Source: GCA-2686265 sp036010965
GTDB taxonomy: Bacteria > Planctomycetota > UBA1135 > GCA-002686595
Assembly: GCA_036010965.1 (NCBI GenBank)
Contig: DASCMO010000106.1
Coordinates: forward strand, 1-21,043
DNA: 21,043 bases
Direction: 5' to 3'
Position 1 is the stretch's first letter; each line of letters opens with the position of its first letter. Below, piece by piece: positions 1 through 7,191 of the stretch. The notes below the pieces were generated by a model. That model made no database searches. It saw only the letters and a list, made by a program, of their open reading frames with translations, and was not told where the DNA came from. The position numbers were made by a program, and so were the translations under genes.

Positions 1-1
1 C

Positions 2-727
2 TACTCACCACACTTCATTGACGTTGGTGACGAAGGGGTGGTAGTAGCCGCACCGGGATCGTTCGAGGAGCGAATCGCGTTCGATGTGGGCCTGCGCTAC
101 TTGTCGAAGTCCCAGTTGGGAATCAACGTCAATGTGTTCGCAGACCAGGTAGCGGAAAACAGCGAGACGATCCGGCGCGATCTGCACCGAACGGGTGCAC
201 GCATGGGGGTCACGCGCAAGCACAGCCGCAAGGTCGACTACGGCGGCAGCCTGATGTTCGCGGACTACTCAGACCAGAACACGCGCTACGACGTGAACCT
301 CTTCGCGGCCTACGAGTTCTCGCCGGCGCCCAAGAGCCTCAGAGTCCTGACCAAGATCGACATGCTCGACTTCTCCAACGACGGGGACTTCGAGCTACCC
401 GACGAGGGTGGGGACATAACCCCGGGCGCCCTCGCGTTGCTGGATACGCCCTACTTCGCGCCCAAGGGCTACTCGATCTTCTCGATCCAGCTCGACTGGC
501 GCCACGAGTTCGGTGAGCAGTGGTTCACCGGATCTCCGCGAATGTGGTACGGCACGACAGGGCGCGTGGCCATGGACGCCAACGGCGCGGGCTACACCGA
601 GCTGGGCGTGCTTGCCGGCTACGACTTCAGCTCGTGGTTCGGCCTCACCTTTGGAACCAGCGCCATCCGCTCATCGGAGATCGATGTCACCAAGATGGGT
701 GCGCAGCTGGTCATTCGCTGGCCCTAG
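2..727 (+). CDS. C-terminal part of an outer-membrane beta-barrel protein (5' end outside window)
   Basis: The reading frame is open from base 2 to the TAG at 725-727, so the gene begins upstream of the window. A GTG at 38 is only an internal candidate start. The visible ~240 residues alternate polar and hydrophobic positions with many aromatic residues, in strand-sized blocks separated by acidic turns (for example 'YGGSLMFADYSDQ', 'YDVNLFAAYEFS', 'YTELGVLAGYDFSSWFG'). They end in a final strand with a near-terminal aromatic residue (IRWP). This is the usual look of the last strands of an outer-membrane barrel. It lies 110 nt upstream of a GH5 glucanase and in the same orientation as a BcsA synthase. 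It may therefore be the exporter of the locus, comparable to the BcsC or PgaA barrel, but no TPR is visible in the part seen. The family is not identifiable from this fragment, and a general porin is the alternative. Confidence 0.7.
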   Translation, partial: YSPHFIDVGDEGVVVAAPGSFEERIAFDVGLRYLSKSQLGINVNVFADQVAENSETIRRDLHRTGARMGVTRKHSRKVDYGGSLMFADYSDQNTRYDVNLFAAYEFSPAPKSLRVLTKIDMLDFSNDGDFELPDEGGDITPGALALLDTPYFAPKGYSIFSIQLDWRHEFGEQWFTGSPRMWYGTTGRVAMDANGAGYTELGVLAGYDFSSWFGLTFGTSAIRSSEIDVTKMGAQLVIRWP

Positions 728-837
728 GCGTCGCGCATCCCTCGAGCGAGATATCCTCCCTCAGGCTTGTTCCAGCCGATGGATGGCCTCTCCGGCAGCT
801 CCCTGCCAACGGGGGTCAGCCTGACCTCACGCACCCC

Positions 838-1935
838 ATGACCCTCACGAAACGAGCCGTCCTCGTTCTCGCAGCGACAGCGGTGGTCCTCGGGTTCTGG
901 CACTGCACTCCCGTCCCGCTCGCCCCGACCCTGCGCGGCATCAACATCGCAGGGGCGGAGTTCGGCACGGAGAAGAGAGGGTTCTCGGCCCTCTCGCCCG
1001 GCGTACACGGCGTGGACTACGTCTACTGTTCGCCGAGCACCTTGCGCTACTTCTCCCAGCAGGGCATGCGCCTGGTACGCATGCCCTTCCGCTGGGAGCG
1101 ACTGCAGCGGCGCGCCGGCGGAGATCTGGACCCGGTCGAGTTGGCACGCATCGTCAAATTCCTCGACGCGGCCCAGGCCAACGACTGCCGCGTGGTCCTC
1201 GACATGCACAACTACGGGCGCTACGTCACGGGGGAGTCACGCTACCCCAACGGACGCGTCGTGGATGCCGACCCCACCGCCTTCGGCGCCGTGACCCGCG
1301 ACCACCTGGCCCTCCTGTGGCTGCGCCTGGGTGGCCACGTGCGGAATCACCCCGCTCTGGAAGCCTACGGACTGATGAACGAGCCCCATGACATGGGGGA
1401 CTCCGACTGGCACGCCATCTCCCAGCATGTGGTGGACAGGCTCCGCATGTACGAGGACACGACGACCGTCTGGATCTGCGGCAACGAGTGGTCCGGCGGC
1501 CACTCGTGGACCGCGTCGAACGGGCCGCGGGCATGGATCGATGATCCCCTGAATCTAGTCGTCTACGAAGCGCACACCTACTTCGACGCCGACGCGAGCG
1601 GCAAGTATGTCGAACCCTTCGACGCCGAGCTTGCGCGCGACCCCGGGCTGCGGACGCGCGGTGTGGACCGTCTACAGGATTTCGCGGACTGGTGTGATCG
1701 CAATGGTGTGCGCGGCGTGATCGGCGAGTACGGCGTTCCCTCCACCGACAAACGCTGGTTCCCCGTGATGGGCGCCTTCCTCGAGGAGGCGGATCGGCGA
1801 GGGATCGGGACCTACTACTGGGCTGCCGGAGACTGGTGGGATGCGTTCCCCCTCTCAATCCAGCCGCGCGGGGGCCTGGAGGCTCCGCAGCTGTCCCACA
1901 TCCGTCCCACGGGGTCTCGGCGGGAGCACCCTTGA
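838..1935 (+). CDS. GH5-family glycoside hydrolase (endoglucanase-like), membrane-anchored or exported
   Basis: This 365-residue protein starts at ATG 838, the first start that gives a classic basic-hydrophobic N-terminus (TLTKR, then hydrophobic residues 7-21). The C at 23 is preceded by FWH, so it is not a good lipobox. The GH5 TIM-barrel landmarks are present in order: RGINIAGAEFG (33-43), RMPFRWERLQ (81-90), DMHNYGRY (122-129), GLMNEPHD with acid/base E182 (178-185), YEAHTYF (243-249) and GEYGVP with nucleophile E297 (296-301). The tail 'YWAAGDWWD' supplies the usual active-site tryptophans. GH5 enzymes of this type cleave beta-1,4-glucans. Placed before a BcsA synthase, it probably trims or edits nascent glucan in the periplasm, the job done by GH8 BcsZ in enterobacteria. 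It is a clear paralogue of the GH5 at 5860. An open frame extends upstream of 838 but overlaps the previous gene and has no plausible start. No Shine-Dalgarno site is seen. Confidence 0.9.
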   Translation: MTLTKRAVLVLAATAVVLGFWHCTPVPLAPTLRGINIAGAEFGTEKRGFSALSPGVHGVDYVYCSPSTLRYFSQQGMRLVRMPFRWERLQRRAGGDLDPVELARIVKFLDAAQANDCRVVLDMHNYGRYVTGESRYPNGRVVDADPTAFGAVTRDHLALLWLRLGGHVRNHPALEAYGLMNEPHDMGDSDWHAISQHVVDRLRMYEDTTTVWICGNEWSGGHSWTASNGPRAWIDDPLNLVVYEAHTYFDADASGKYVEPFDAELARDPGLRTRGVDRLQDFADWCDRNGVRGVIGEYGVPSTDKRWFPVMGAFLEEADRRGIGTYYWAAGDWWDAFPLSIQPRGGLEAPQLSHIRPTGSRREHP

Positions 1936-1957
1936 GCGCTCACGAGAGGCACCCTAG

Positions 1958-1985
1958 CGCCCCCTGGGCTCAGGGGCCCCTGGCG
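1958..1985. terminator. Inverted-repeat cluster after the first GH5 gene
   Basis: A perfect 12-bp palindrome CAGGGGCCCCTG (1971-1982) overlaps a second possible hairpin, GCCCC/GGGGC (1959-1977). It begins 22 nt after the stop of the upstream GH5 gene. No T-run follows, so intrinsic termination is uncertain. It may only slow polymerase or protect the 3' end. Confidence 0.3.
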
Positions 1986-2024
1986 TGTTCCCTGCGGGTG
2001 GACGCTCGGACATGCTGGGCCCAA

Positions 2025-2149
2025 TACAATCCTCAGCGGCATGCCAATCAATTGAGATTGCACCAGGAAAACATTTCCACTGCCCCCAACTCATGATCGT
2101 AGGATACGATTGTTCGAGGTTCCGAGATTGATTGTGCCCTGCCTAGTAT
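2025..2149 (+). promoter_or_regulatory. Putative promoter/operator region upstream of bcsA
   Basis: The 297-nt gap 1936-2232 is the longest non-coding stretch in the window, and its middle is visibly more AT-rich than the flanks. It contains -10-like hexamers TACAAT (2025-2030), TACGAT (2105-2110) and TAGTAT (2144-2149), none with a convincing -35 at 16-18 nt. An 8-bp inverted pair CAATCAAT (2045-2052) / ATTGATTG (2127-2134) and a direct repeat GAGATTG (2054-2060 and 2124-2130, offset exactly 70 nt) are candidate regulator sites. A local hairpin CAATC/GATTG lies at 2045-2060. This suggests that bcsA has its own regulated promoter and is not simply read through from the GH5 gene. Confidence 0.4.
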
Positions 2150-2224
2150 CCCGGACCGATGCCCTGCGGCCCCCCCGACCTCAGCAACTCCACCCAGATG
2201 CCTAAGTTCCCTCATCCAAGAGAG

Positions 2225-2230
2225 TAAGGA
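2225..2230 (+). promoter_or_regulatory. Weak ribosome binding site of bcsA
   Basis: TAAGGA lies only 2 nt before the GTG at 2233, closer than usual. No in-frame ATG or GTG exists at a better distance that would keep the first membrane helix, so GTG 2233 is retained as the start. Confidence 0.35.
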
Positions 2231-2232
2231 CC

Positions 2233-5200
2233 GTGTCGAAAAAACTACGACAGGCCCTGATGGTCGCCTGCTGCCTGATCTGCACGTTCTACATCGTGTA
2301 CCGAGGGCTCTATACCCTCAACGTCGAGGGCTGGTATGCCACGCTCGCCTCGTGGCTTCTCTACCTCGCCGAGATCTGGGGCTGCACCTCCCTGGTCCTC
2401 TTCTTCATGCAAGTCTGGGACAGCGAAGAGCCCCCGGAGCAGCCTCCCCTGGACGCTGCCGAGGTGGACGTCTTCGTCCCCTCCTACGACGAGGACATCG
2501 CAATCCTGCGCGGCACGCTCCAGGCCTGCCTGGCCATGGACTACCCGCACCGCACCTTCCTGCTCGACGACGGCGCCCGCGACGAAGTCAAGCAGCTCTG
2601 CGAGGAGCTGGGCGTGCACTACAAGACGCGTGAGAACAACTTGCACGCGAAGGCGGGCAACCTCAACCACGCGCTCGACCAGACCGACGGCGAGTTCATC
2701 GCGATCCTCGACGCGGACCACGTCCCCGAGCCCAACTACCTCTCACGGATGATCGGCTACTTCCGCAACCCGGAAGTGGGCATGGTCCAGTCCCCGCACG
2801 CGTTCTCGAACTTCGACACCTTCCAGGGTCGCGTCAACTACGAGAAGCAGCGCTTCTGGGACGAGGGGCTCCTTTTCTACAAGATCATCCAGCCCGGTCG
2901 GAATAACACCAACTCGGTGATCTTCGCGGGTAGCGCGGCCATCTTCCGTCGCACGGCCCTCAAGGAAGTCGGCTACATCGCGACCGAGACGATCACGGAA
3001 GACATGCACACCGGGATGCGTCTGTCCGCGGCCGGTTGGCGCACCGTATACGTAAGCGAGCGCCTCATCGCCGGCCAGGGCGCGGCGGACGTGACGACCT
3101 TCCACTCGCAGCGCATGCGCTGGGCCGAGGGCAACCTGTCGATCCTCAGGTACGACAACCCGCTGACCATGCGCGGGCTGGACCTCAAGCAACGCCTGAC
3201 CTACTTCGCCTCGATCGTACACTGGGCGGGAGGGGTTCCCAGGCTCGTGCTGTACATCACGCCCGTGATGATGCTCTTGAGCGGCGTCTCCCCCGTGCGC
3301 GAGTTCACGCCTTTCCTCGCTGGAGTCTTCCTGGCCTATATCGTGTCGGTGATATTCACCCTGCGCGTGGTGTACCGCGGCTACACGAACTACGGCCTGG
3401 TCGAGTTCTTCAACATGGCCAACTTCTGGACGCAAATTCGCGCCTTCTGGCGGGTCATCTTCCCGTCTCAGAAGGCGCGCTTCGTCGTCACGAAGAAGCG
3501 CGGTGGTCGGCAGGGAGCGGTGCTCCCACACATCGTGCCGCAGATCACCCTGCTGGCGGTCATGTGGGGCGCCCTGATCTACGGCGTGATCAGCCACCTG
3601 CTATTCGACCCGCAGCTCGACTTGGTCGGGCTCGGCATCGCCACGTTCCTCGTGCTGCACCATTCGCGCTACGCGATCTCCTATCTGCGCTGCGCCATGG
3701 CCCCCGCCTCTGACCGCATCACCTATCGCCACAGGGTGAACCTCCCCGTCCAGTACGAATTCAAGGACGAAGAGGGCAAGGTCTTCAAGGGCATGGGTGT
3801 CACGAGCGACCTCAGCGACATGGGCATCGGCATGGTTGCCTACTCGAGCCTGCCCACGAATGTCCGCGGCAAGGTCGCGGTGATCGTCAATTCCGACCGC
3901 CTGGAGGCGGATGCGGTGATCCGCTACGCGGGGCACCGCGAGGGCGAAGCCGCCCGCGGGATGGACGTCCCGGCGCTGTACCGCTATGGCCTGGAGTTCA
4001 CCGATCCGGCTCCCGAGACCCTCGACGCTGCCGGGCGAATCGCTCAGCGCTACGCCGTAGCGCCCTGGTACTCGATCTTCGAGCGCAACCGGGAGACTGG
4101 GTTCCGGCGTCCCCACATCTCCCACCGGGAGGTGGCGAGAGAGGACTTCAAGCTGCCCGTGATCCTGAAACTCGGTGACGAGGAGGTTTACTGCACGACC
4201 CGCGACCTCAGCATCCGGGCCATGCGCTGCATCCTCGCCACACCTCTCGATGAAGAGGCCAACTACGAGGCGCAGGTGGTCTCCCCCGTGGGCACGATCC
4301 ACGTCACGGCCCGCGCGGCTACGATGCGAGTCATCACGAAGCCCCCCCATAGCGTGGTCGAGTACGTGATGGTCTTCGACGAGTTCCACGGACAGGGACG
4401 CAGCATGATGCAGTCCCTGATCGACCTGGGTGCCCAACCGGTGTTGCGGTCATCTCTGGATCTCAGCCATCAGATTCCTCCGCAGCCCTACACGCGGCCC
4501 ATCCTGGCCGGCGCTCTGACAGTGGCGGCCTTCTCTCCGATCGCCATTGGGCTCTTCCACGAGGTGCACGACGACGACCTCCTGCTAGCCCAAGGCAACG
4601 GTGACGTAGTCCTGGAAGCGGACGACATCCGACCTGAGGACCTCGATCGCATTCTCGCGAACACTCTCGCGGCTCCGAACCCTGAGCGGCGCAGGCTGCT
4701 GCTCTTGAAAGACGCTCTGGAGGAGTCCGGCAGGAACGGTGATCTGGTACGTGTCTGCCGCGTCCTGACCTCGAGGAATCCGGAGGATCCGAACATGGGC
4801 ATGGCCCTGGTCAGCGCACTCACACGCGCCGGACGCGAGCAAGAGGCTCACGAAACGAGCGAGGCCTGGATTGTGCGGCTCGCGAGGAAAAACGTCGACG
4901 ATCCCAACCTGCTGATCTTCCAGGTCCTCCAGGCCAGAAATACGCTCGGCGAGGGAGATTCGTACGCGGCTCTGGACCTGTTCCGCCGCGCTCTGGCCCA
5001 GTTCCCCGATGACCTCACGACGCGCAAGGAGTACGCGGGCCTGCTGTTGCAGGTCGGTCTTGCCGACGAAGCCCTGCGGCAGTATTCGACCCTGCCGCAG
5101 ACCTTCAAGGTCCGTCTGGAACTGATCGCCATCTACAACTCGCTGCTGATGTTCGACGCGTCAGAGCAGATGATCCGAGAGCTGCTCAGAGAGCGCCCCT

Positions 5201-5766
5201 CCGATCGCGCTCTGCAGCTCGAGCTGGGCAACTTGTTGACCTGGCAAAAGCGCTTCGACGACGCCCAGCGTGTTTATCGAGATCTGCTGGCGGAGACTCC
5301 CTACGACCTGGAGATCAGGATGCTCCTTGCGGAGACGATGACCTGGTCCGGCGAGGGCGACGAGGCGCTGGCCGAGTACGGTCGAATGATCGACGAGGGC
5401 CACGACGAGAACGACGGCGACTGGCGCCTTCTCTCCGGCTTCCTCGACGCCTATCTGGGTGCTGATCGACGCACCCAGAGCGACACGCGCAGGCTGATGT
5501 GGATGGTGAGCCTCTACGACCACTCCGTAGCCCAGCGCTCGGACATCCCCGGTCGCCTGGCGACCGCTCTGGCCCTGGCCGGTGATCACGAGCGCGCCCT
5601 GGTGATGCTCAAGACGGCGGTCGAGGATGATCCGACCGATCGCGACCTGCGAGTGCGGCTCGCGGACGCCCTGAGCGCCGCCGGCAAGCACACCGAGGCC
5701 CAGCACCACTACCGGGCCCTCCTGGCGGATGTCCGGGGCGGTAGAATGCTCCGCGGAGGCCAGTAG
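2233..5766 (+). CDS. bcsA: BcsA-type cellulose synthase with tandem PilZ-like domains and C-terminal TPR domain
   Basis: This 1177-residue membrane GT2 would polymerise beta-1,4-glucan from UDP-glucose and move it across the inner membrane. Two N-terminal helices (about 9-27 and 36-60) are followed by the cytosolic GT2 domain with DDG (112-114), DAD (160-162), TED (255-257) and QxxRW (293-297). Further membrane helices lie at about 322-350, 358-380, 433-455 and 462-487. The gating loop FVVTKK (417-422) matches FxVTxK, which is specific to cellulose synthases. A PilZ domain has RxxxR (R495/R499) and DxSxxG (526-531), so c-di-GMP activation is expected. A second PilZ-like block (about 630-735) keeps R632/R636 and DLS (658-660), but Ala replaces the motif's glycine at 663. 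One more hydrophobic helix (756-776) precedes TPR repeats (about 840-1165). BcsA proteins usually end soon after one PilZ domain, at roughly 700-900 residues, so the last ~440 residues are extra. A mixed-linkage glucan synthase is the alternative, but PilZ plus FxVTxK favour BcsA. Confidence 0.93.
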   Translation: MSKKLRQALMVACCLICTFYIVYRGLYTLNVEGWYATLASWLLYLAEIWGCTSLVLFFMQVWDSEEPPEQPPLDAAEVDVFVPSYDEDIAILRGTLQACLAMDYPHRTFLLDDGARDEVKQLCEELGVHYKTRENNLHAKAGNLNHALDQTDGEFIAILDADHVPEPNYLSRMIGYFRNPEVGMVQSPHAFSNFDTFQGRVNYEKQRFWDEGLLFYKIIQPGRNNTNSVIFAGSAAIFRRTALKEVGYIATETITEDMHTGMRLSAAGWRTVYVSERLIAGQGAADVTTFHSQRMRWAEGNLSILRYDNPLTMRGLDLKQRLTYFASIVHWAGGVPRLVLYITPVMMLLSGVSPVREFTPFLAGVFLAYIVSVIFTLRVVYRGYTNYGLVEFFNMANFWTQIRAFWRVIFPSQKARFVVTKKRGGRQGAVLPHIVPQITLLAVMWGALIYGVISHLLFDPQLDLVGLGIATFLVLHHSRYAISYLRCAMAPASDRITYRHRVNLPVQYEFKDEEGKVFKGMGVTSDLSDMGIGMVAYSSLPTNVRGKVAVIVNSDRLEADAVIRYAGHREGEAARGMDVPALYRYGLEFTDPAPETLDAAGRIAQRYAVAPWYSIFERNRETGFRRPHISHREVAREDFKLPVILKLGDEEVYCTTRDLSIRAMRCILATPLDEEANYEAQVVSPVGTIHVTARAATMRVITKPPHSVVEYVMVFDEFHGQGRSMMQSLIDLGAQPVLRSSLDLSHQIPPQPYTRPILAGALTVAAFSPIAIGLFHEVHDDDLLLAQGNGDVVLEADDIRPEDLDRILANTLAAPNPERRRLLLLKDALEESGRNGDLVRVCRVLTSRNPEDPNMGMALVSALTRAGREQEAHETSEAWIVRLARKNVDDPNLLIFQVLQARNTLGEGDSYAALDLFRRALAQFPDDLTTRKEYAGLLLQVGLADEALRQYSTLPQTFKVRLELIAIYNSLLMFDASEQMIRELLRERPSDRALQLELGNLLTWQKRFDDAQRVYRDLLAETPYDLEIRMLLAETMTWSGEGDEALAEYGRMIDEGHDENDGDWRLLSGFLDAYLGADRRTQSDTRRLMWMVSLYDHSVAQRSDIPGRLATALALAGDHERALVMLKTAVEDDPTDRDLRVRLADALSAAGKHTEAQHHYRALLADVRGGRMLRGGQ

Positions 5767-5780
5767 GTTTCCCGTTTCAG

Positions 5781-5821
5781 GCCCTGATGGGCTGACCCGC
5801 TCCCTTCAAGAAGGAAGCGGG
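5781..5821. terminator. Double hairpin between bcsA and the second GH5 gene
   Basis: GCCC/GGGC (5781-5792, loop TGAT) is followed by a stronger stem. In that stem CCCGCT (5796-5801) pairs with AGCGGG (5816-5821), then after one C-A mismatch CCTT pairs with AAGG around the loop CAAG. No T-tract follows, so this could be an attenuator or a processing site that reduces expression of the downstream GH5 rather than a full terminator. Confidence 0.4.
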
Positions 5822-5859
5822 CTAAGGGAAGGGGGCAGTCTGGGCCGATAGACCATCCG

Positions 5860-6993
5860 ATGGACTCCTCCCACCCGGAGAAAATCCGCGGACTGCACGA
5901 ACGCGCCAAGCGCCTCGGCCGGCCCGCTCCACGCCCCATGGCCGGCCCTCGGGCTGCACCTCCGGAGCGACCCGAGCCCCTCGCCCCCACCCCGCGCGCC
6001 ATCAGCGTCGCGGGCCTGGAGTTCGGCAGCGAGCTGCCGGAGTTCTGCGCGGAGAACCCGGGCAAGAGCGGCCTGGAATACTGTGTCAATCGCGCGCAGA
6101 CCTACGAGATGCTAGCCAGCTTGGGGTTCAAGACCTTCCGCATCCCCTTCCGCTGGGAGCGCGTCCAGCCCCTGCTCGGAGGCCCTCTTGACCCGGACGC
6201 CATCCAACACCTGCGCCTTCAGGCCAGCCTGGCGGCCAAGGTCGGTGGGCGGGCAATCTTTGACCTGCACAACTACGGACGCTTCGTTCAGAGCCTGGGA
6301 GACGCGCCCGTCGAATACGCCCTCGACAAGAAAGTGGAGGGCCGCGTCCCGGTCTCTTCCGATGACCTCGCCGAGCTCTGGGCGCGACTCTCCTTTGCCC
6401 TCTGCGGTCTGCCCGAGAACGCGGGCTACGGGCTGATGAACGAACCCCACGACCTGGGCGAGGACGTCTGGGTGAACGCCTCGAGCAAGGCCGTACAGGC
6501 CATCCGCTCGGGTGGCGACGCGACACCCATCTACGTCAGCGGTGACAGCTGGGCGAGCGCCGCCCGCTGGGCCTGGGTCAATCCGAGCGAGCCGTGGATC
6601 GAGGACCGGGAGAACGCGATCGTCTACGAGGCGCACTGTTACTTCGACGAGGACGCATCCGGTCAGTACCGGCAGTCCTTCGACGAGGAGCTGGAACAGG
6701 ATCCAGACCTGGCCCAGCGCCCCCTCGCGCGCCTTGAGCCCTTCTTGACGTGGCTGCGCGACAACGAAGCACGCGGGTTCCTGGGTGAACTCGGTGTCCC
6801 GATCGCCGACGAGGGCTGGACGAGCCTCTTGCGACCTTGCCTGGAAGCCCTCGACCAGGCTGGCGTTCAGGCAGCCTGGTGGGCCGCCGGTGAGGCCTGG
6901 GGAGACTATCCCATGGCCCTGCAGCCCGAGCACCACGGCATGGGCGAGTCTCTGGCCGAGAAGGAGCTCTTCCGAGCCTTCAAGGCCTCCTAG
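5860..6993 (+). CDS. Second GH5-family glycoside hydrolase, no signal peptide
   Basis: This 377-residue paralogue of the GH5 at 838 has the same landmarks: AGLEFGSE (51-58), RIPFRWERVQ (94-103), DLHNYGRF (135-142), GLMNEPHD with acid/base E195 (191-198), YEAHCYFDEDASGQY (256-270) and GELGVP with nucleophile E310 (309-314). Both catalytic glutamates are intact, so it should be an active beta-glucanase. The N-terminus differs from its paralogue: about 45 residues rich in Pro and Arg, with no hydrophobic segment. It therefore looks cytosolic, or exported by an unrecognised route. ATG 5860 is the only upstream start, because the frame has a stop at 5785 and no other start codon between. No Shine-Dalgarno site is at normal distance; a purine run lies 25 nt away. 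It sits 93 nt downstream of bcsA behind a hairpin. A role in editing or recycling glucan is inferred from context. Confidence 0.9.
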   Translation: MDSSHPEKIRGLHERAKRLGRPAPRPMAGPRAAPPERPEPLAPTPRAISVAGLEFGSELPEFCAENPGKSGLEYCVNRAQTYEMLASLGFKTFRIPFRWERVQPLLGGPLDPDAIQHLRLQASLAAKVGGRAIFDLHNYGRFVQSLGDAPVEYALDKKVEGRVPVSSDDLAELWARLSFALCGLPENAGYGLMNEPHDLGEDVWVNASSKAVQAIRSGGDATPIYVSGDSWASAARWAWVNPSEPWIEDRENAIVYEAHCYFDEDASGQYRQSFDEELEQDPDLAQRPLARLEPFLTWLRDNEARGFLGELGVPIADEGWTSLLRPCLEALDQAGVQAAWWAAGEAWGDYPMALQPEHHGMGESLAEKELFRAFKAS

Positions 6994-7006
6994 GAGGCCG
7001 TTGAAG
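6978..7006. terminator. Long hairpin straddling the stop codon of the second GH5 gene
   Basis: The perfect 16-bp palindrome GGCCTCCTAGGAGGCC (6984-6999) is extended by CTTCAA (6978-6983) pairing with TTGAAG (7001-7006), with G7000 bulged. The UAG stop (6991-6993) sits in the loop. This is among the strongest hairpins I found in the window. No T-run follows. Confidence 0.5.
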
Positions 7007-7014
7007 AAGGGCTT

Positions 7015-7037
7015 CGGGTGCCGAGCGATCGCACCCG
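7015..7037. terminator. Hairpin downstream of the second GH5 gene
   Basis: CGGGTGC (7015-7021) pairs with GCACCCG (7031-7037) across a 9-nt loop that overlaps the palindrome GCGATCGC (7025-7032). It comes directly after the stop-codon hairpin and probably forms part of a tandem termination region between the convergent GH5 and Cys-rich genes. Confidence 0.4.
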
Positions 7038-7163
7038 CTCCACCATTGAGCCTGCAGACGCAGGCGAATCGGTGGATTCGGCCAGGCGTTCAGGTTCTGA
7101 GCCGGTGTGGAAGAGGTCGCCATGTCGCCGAATGACCCAATCAAGGGGCTCCTAGGCGATCAC

Positions 7164-7183
7164 GGGCGGCATCTGGCCCGCCC
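7164..7183. terminator. Hairpin beyond the 3' end of the minus-strand operon
   Basis: GGGCGG (7164-7169) pairs with CCGCCC (7178-7183) over an 8-nt loop. It begins 8 nt past the stop codon of the minus-strand Cys-rich gene, as expected for a 3' terminator or stabiliser of that operon. No U-tract is seen in either direction. Confidence 0.35.
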
Positions 7184-7191
7184 CCGCTGAC

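Noticed and set aside
794..826. Two small hairpins (GGCAG/CTGCC and GGTCA/TGACC) just before the first GH5 start
   Set aside because: Stems of only 5 bp are expected by chance at this GC content; no riboswitch-like conserved core is visible.
520..837. In-frame upstream extension of the first GH5 gene
   Set aside because: It overlaps the barrel gene, has no plausible start codon near a ribosome site, and would bury the hydrophobic N-terminal anchor inside the protein.
2743..3597. Long open frame on the minus strand inside bcsA
   Set aside because: It lies antisense to well-supported GT2 codons and its translation is low-complexity, rich in His, Arg, Glu and Val; a shadow of high GC content.
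7025..7032. GCGATCGC palindrome as a repeat-family (HIP1-like) element
   Set aside because: I noted it only here and it lies in a hairpin loop; one copy gives no evidence for a repeat family.
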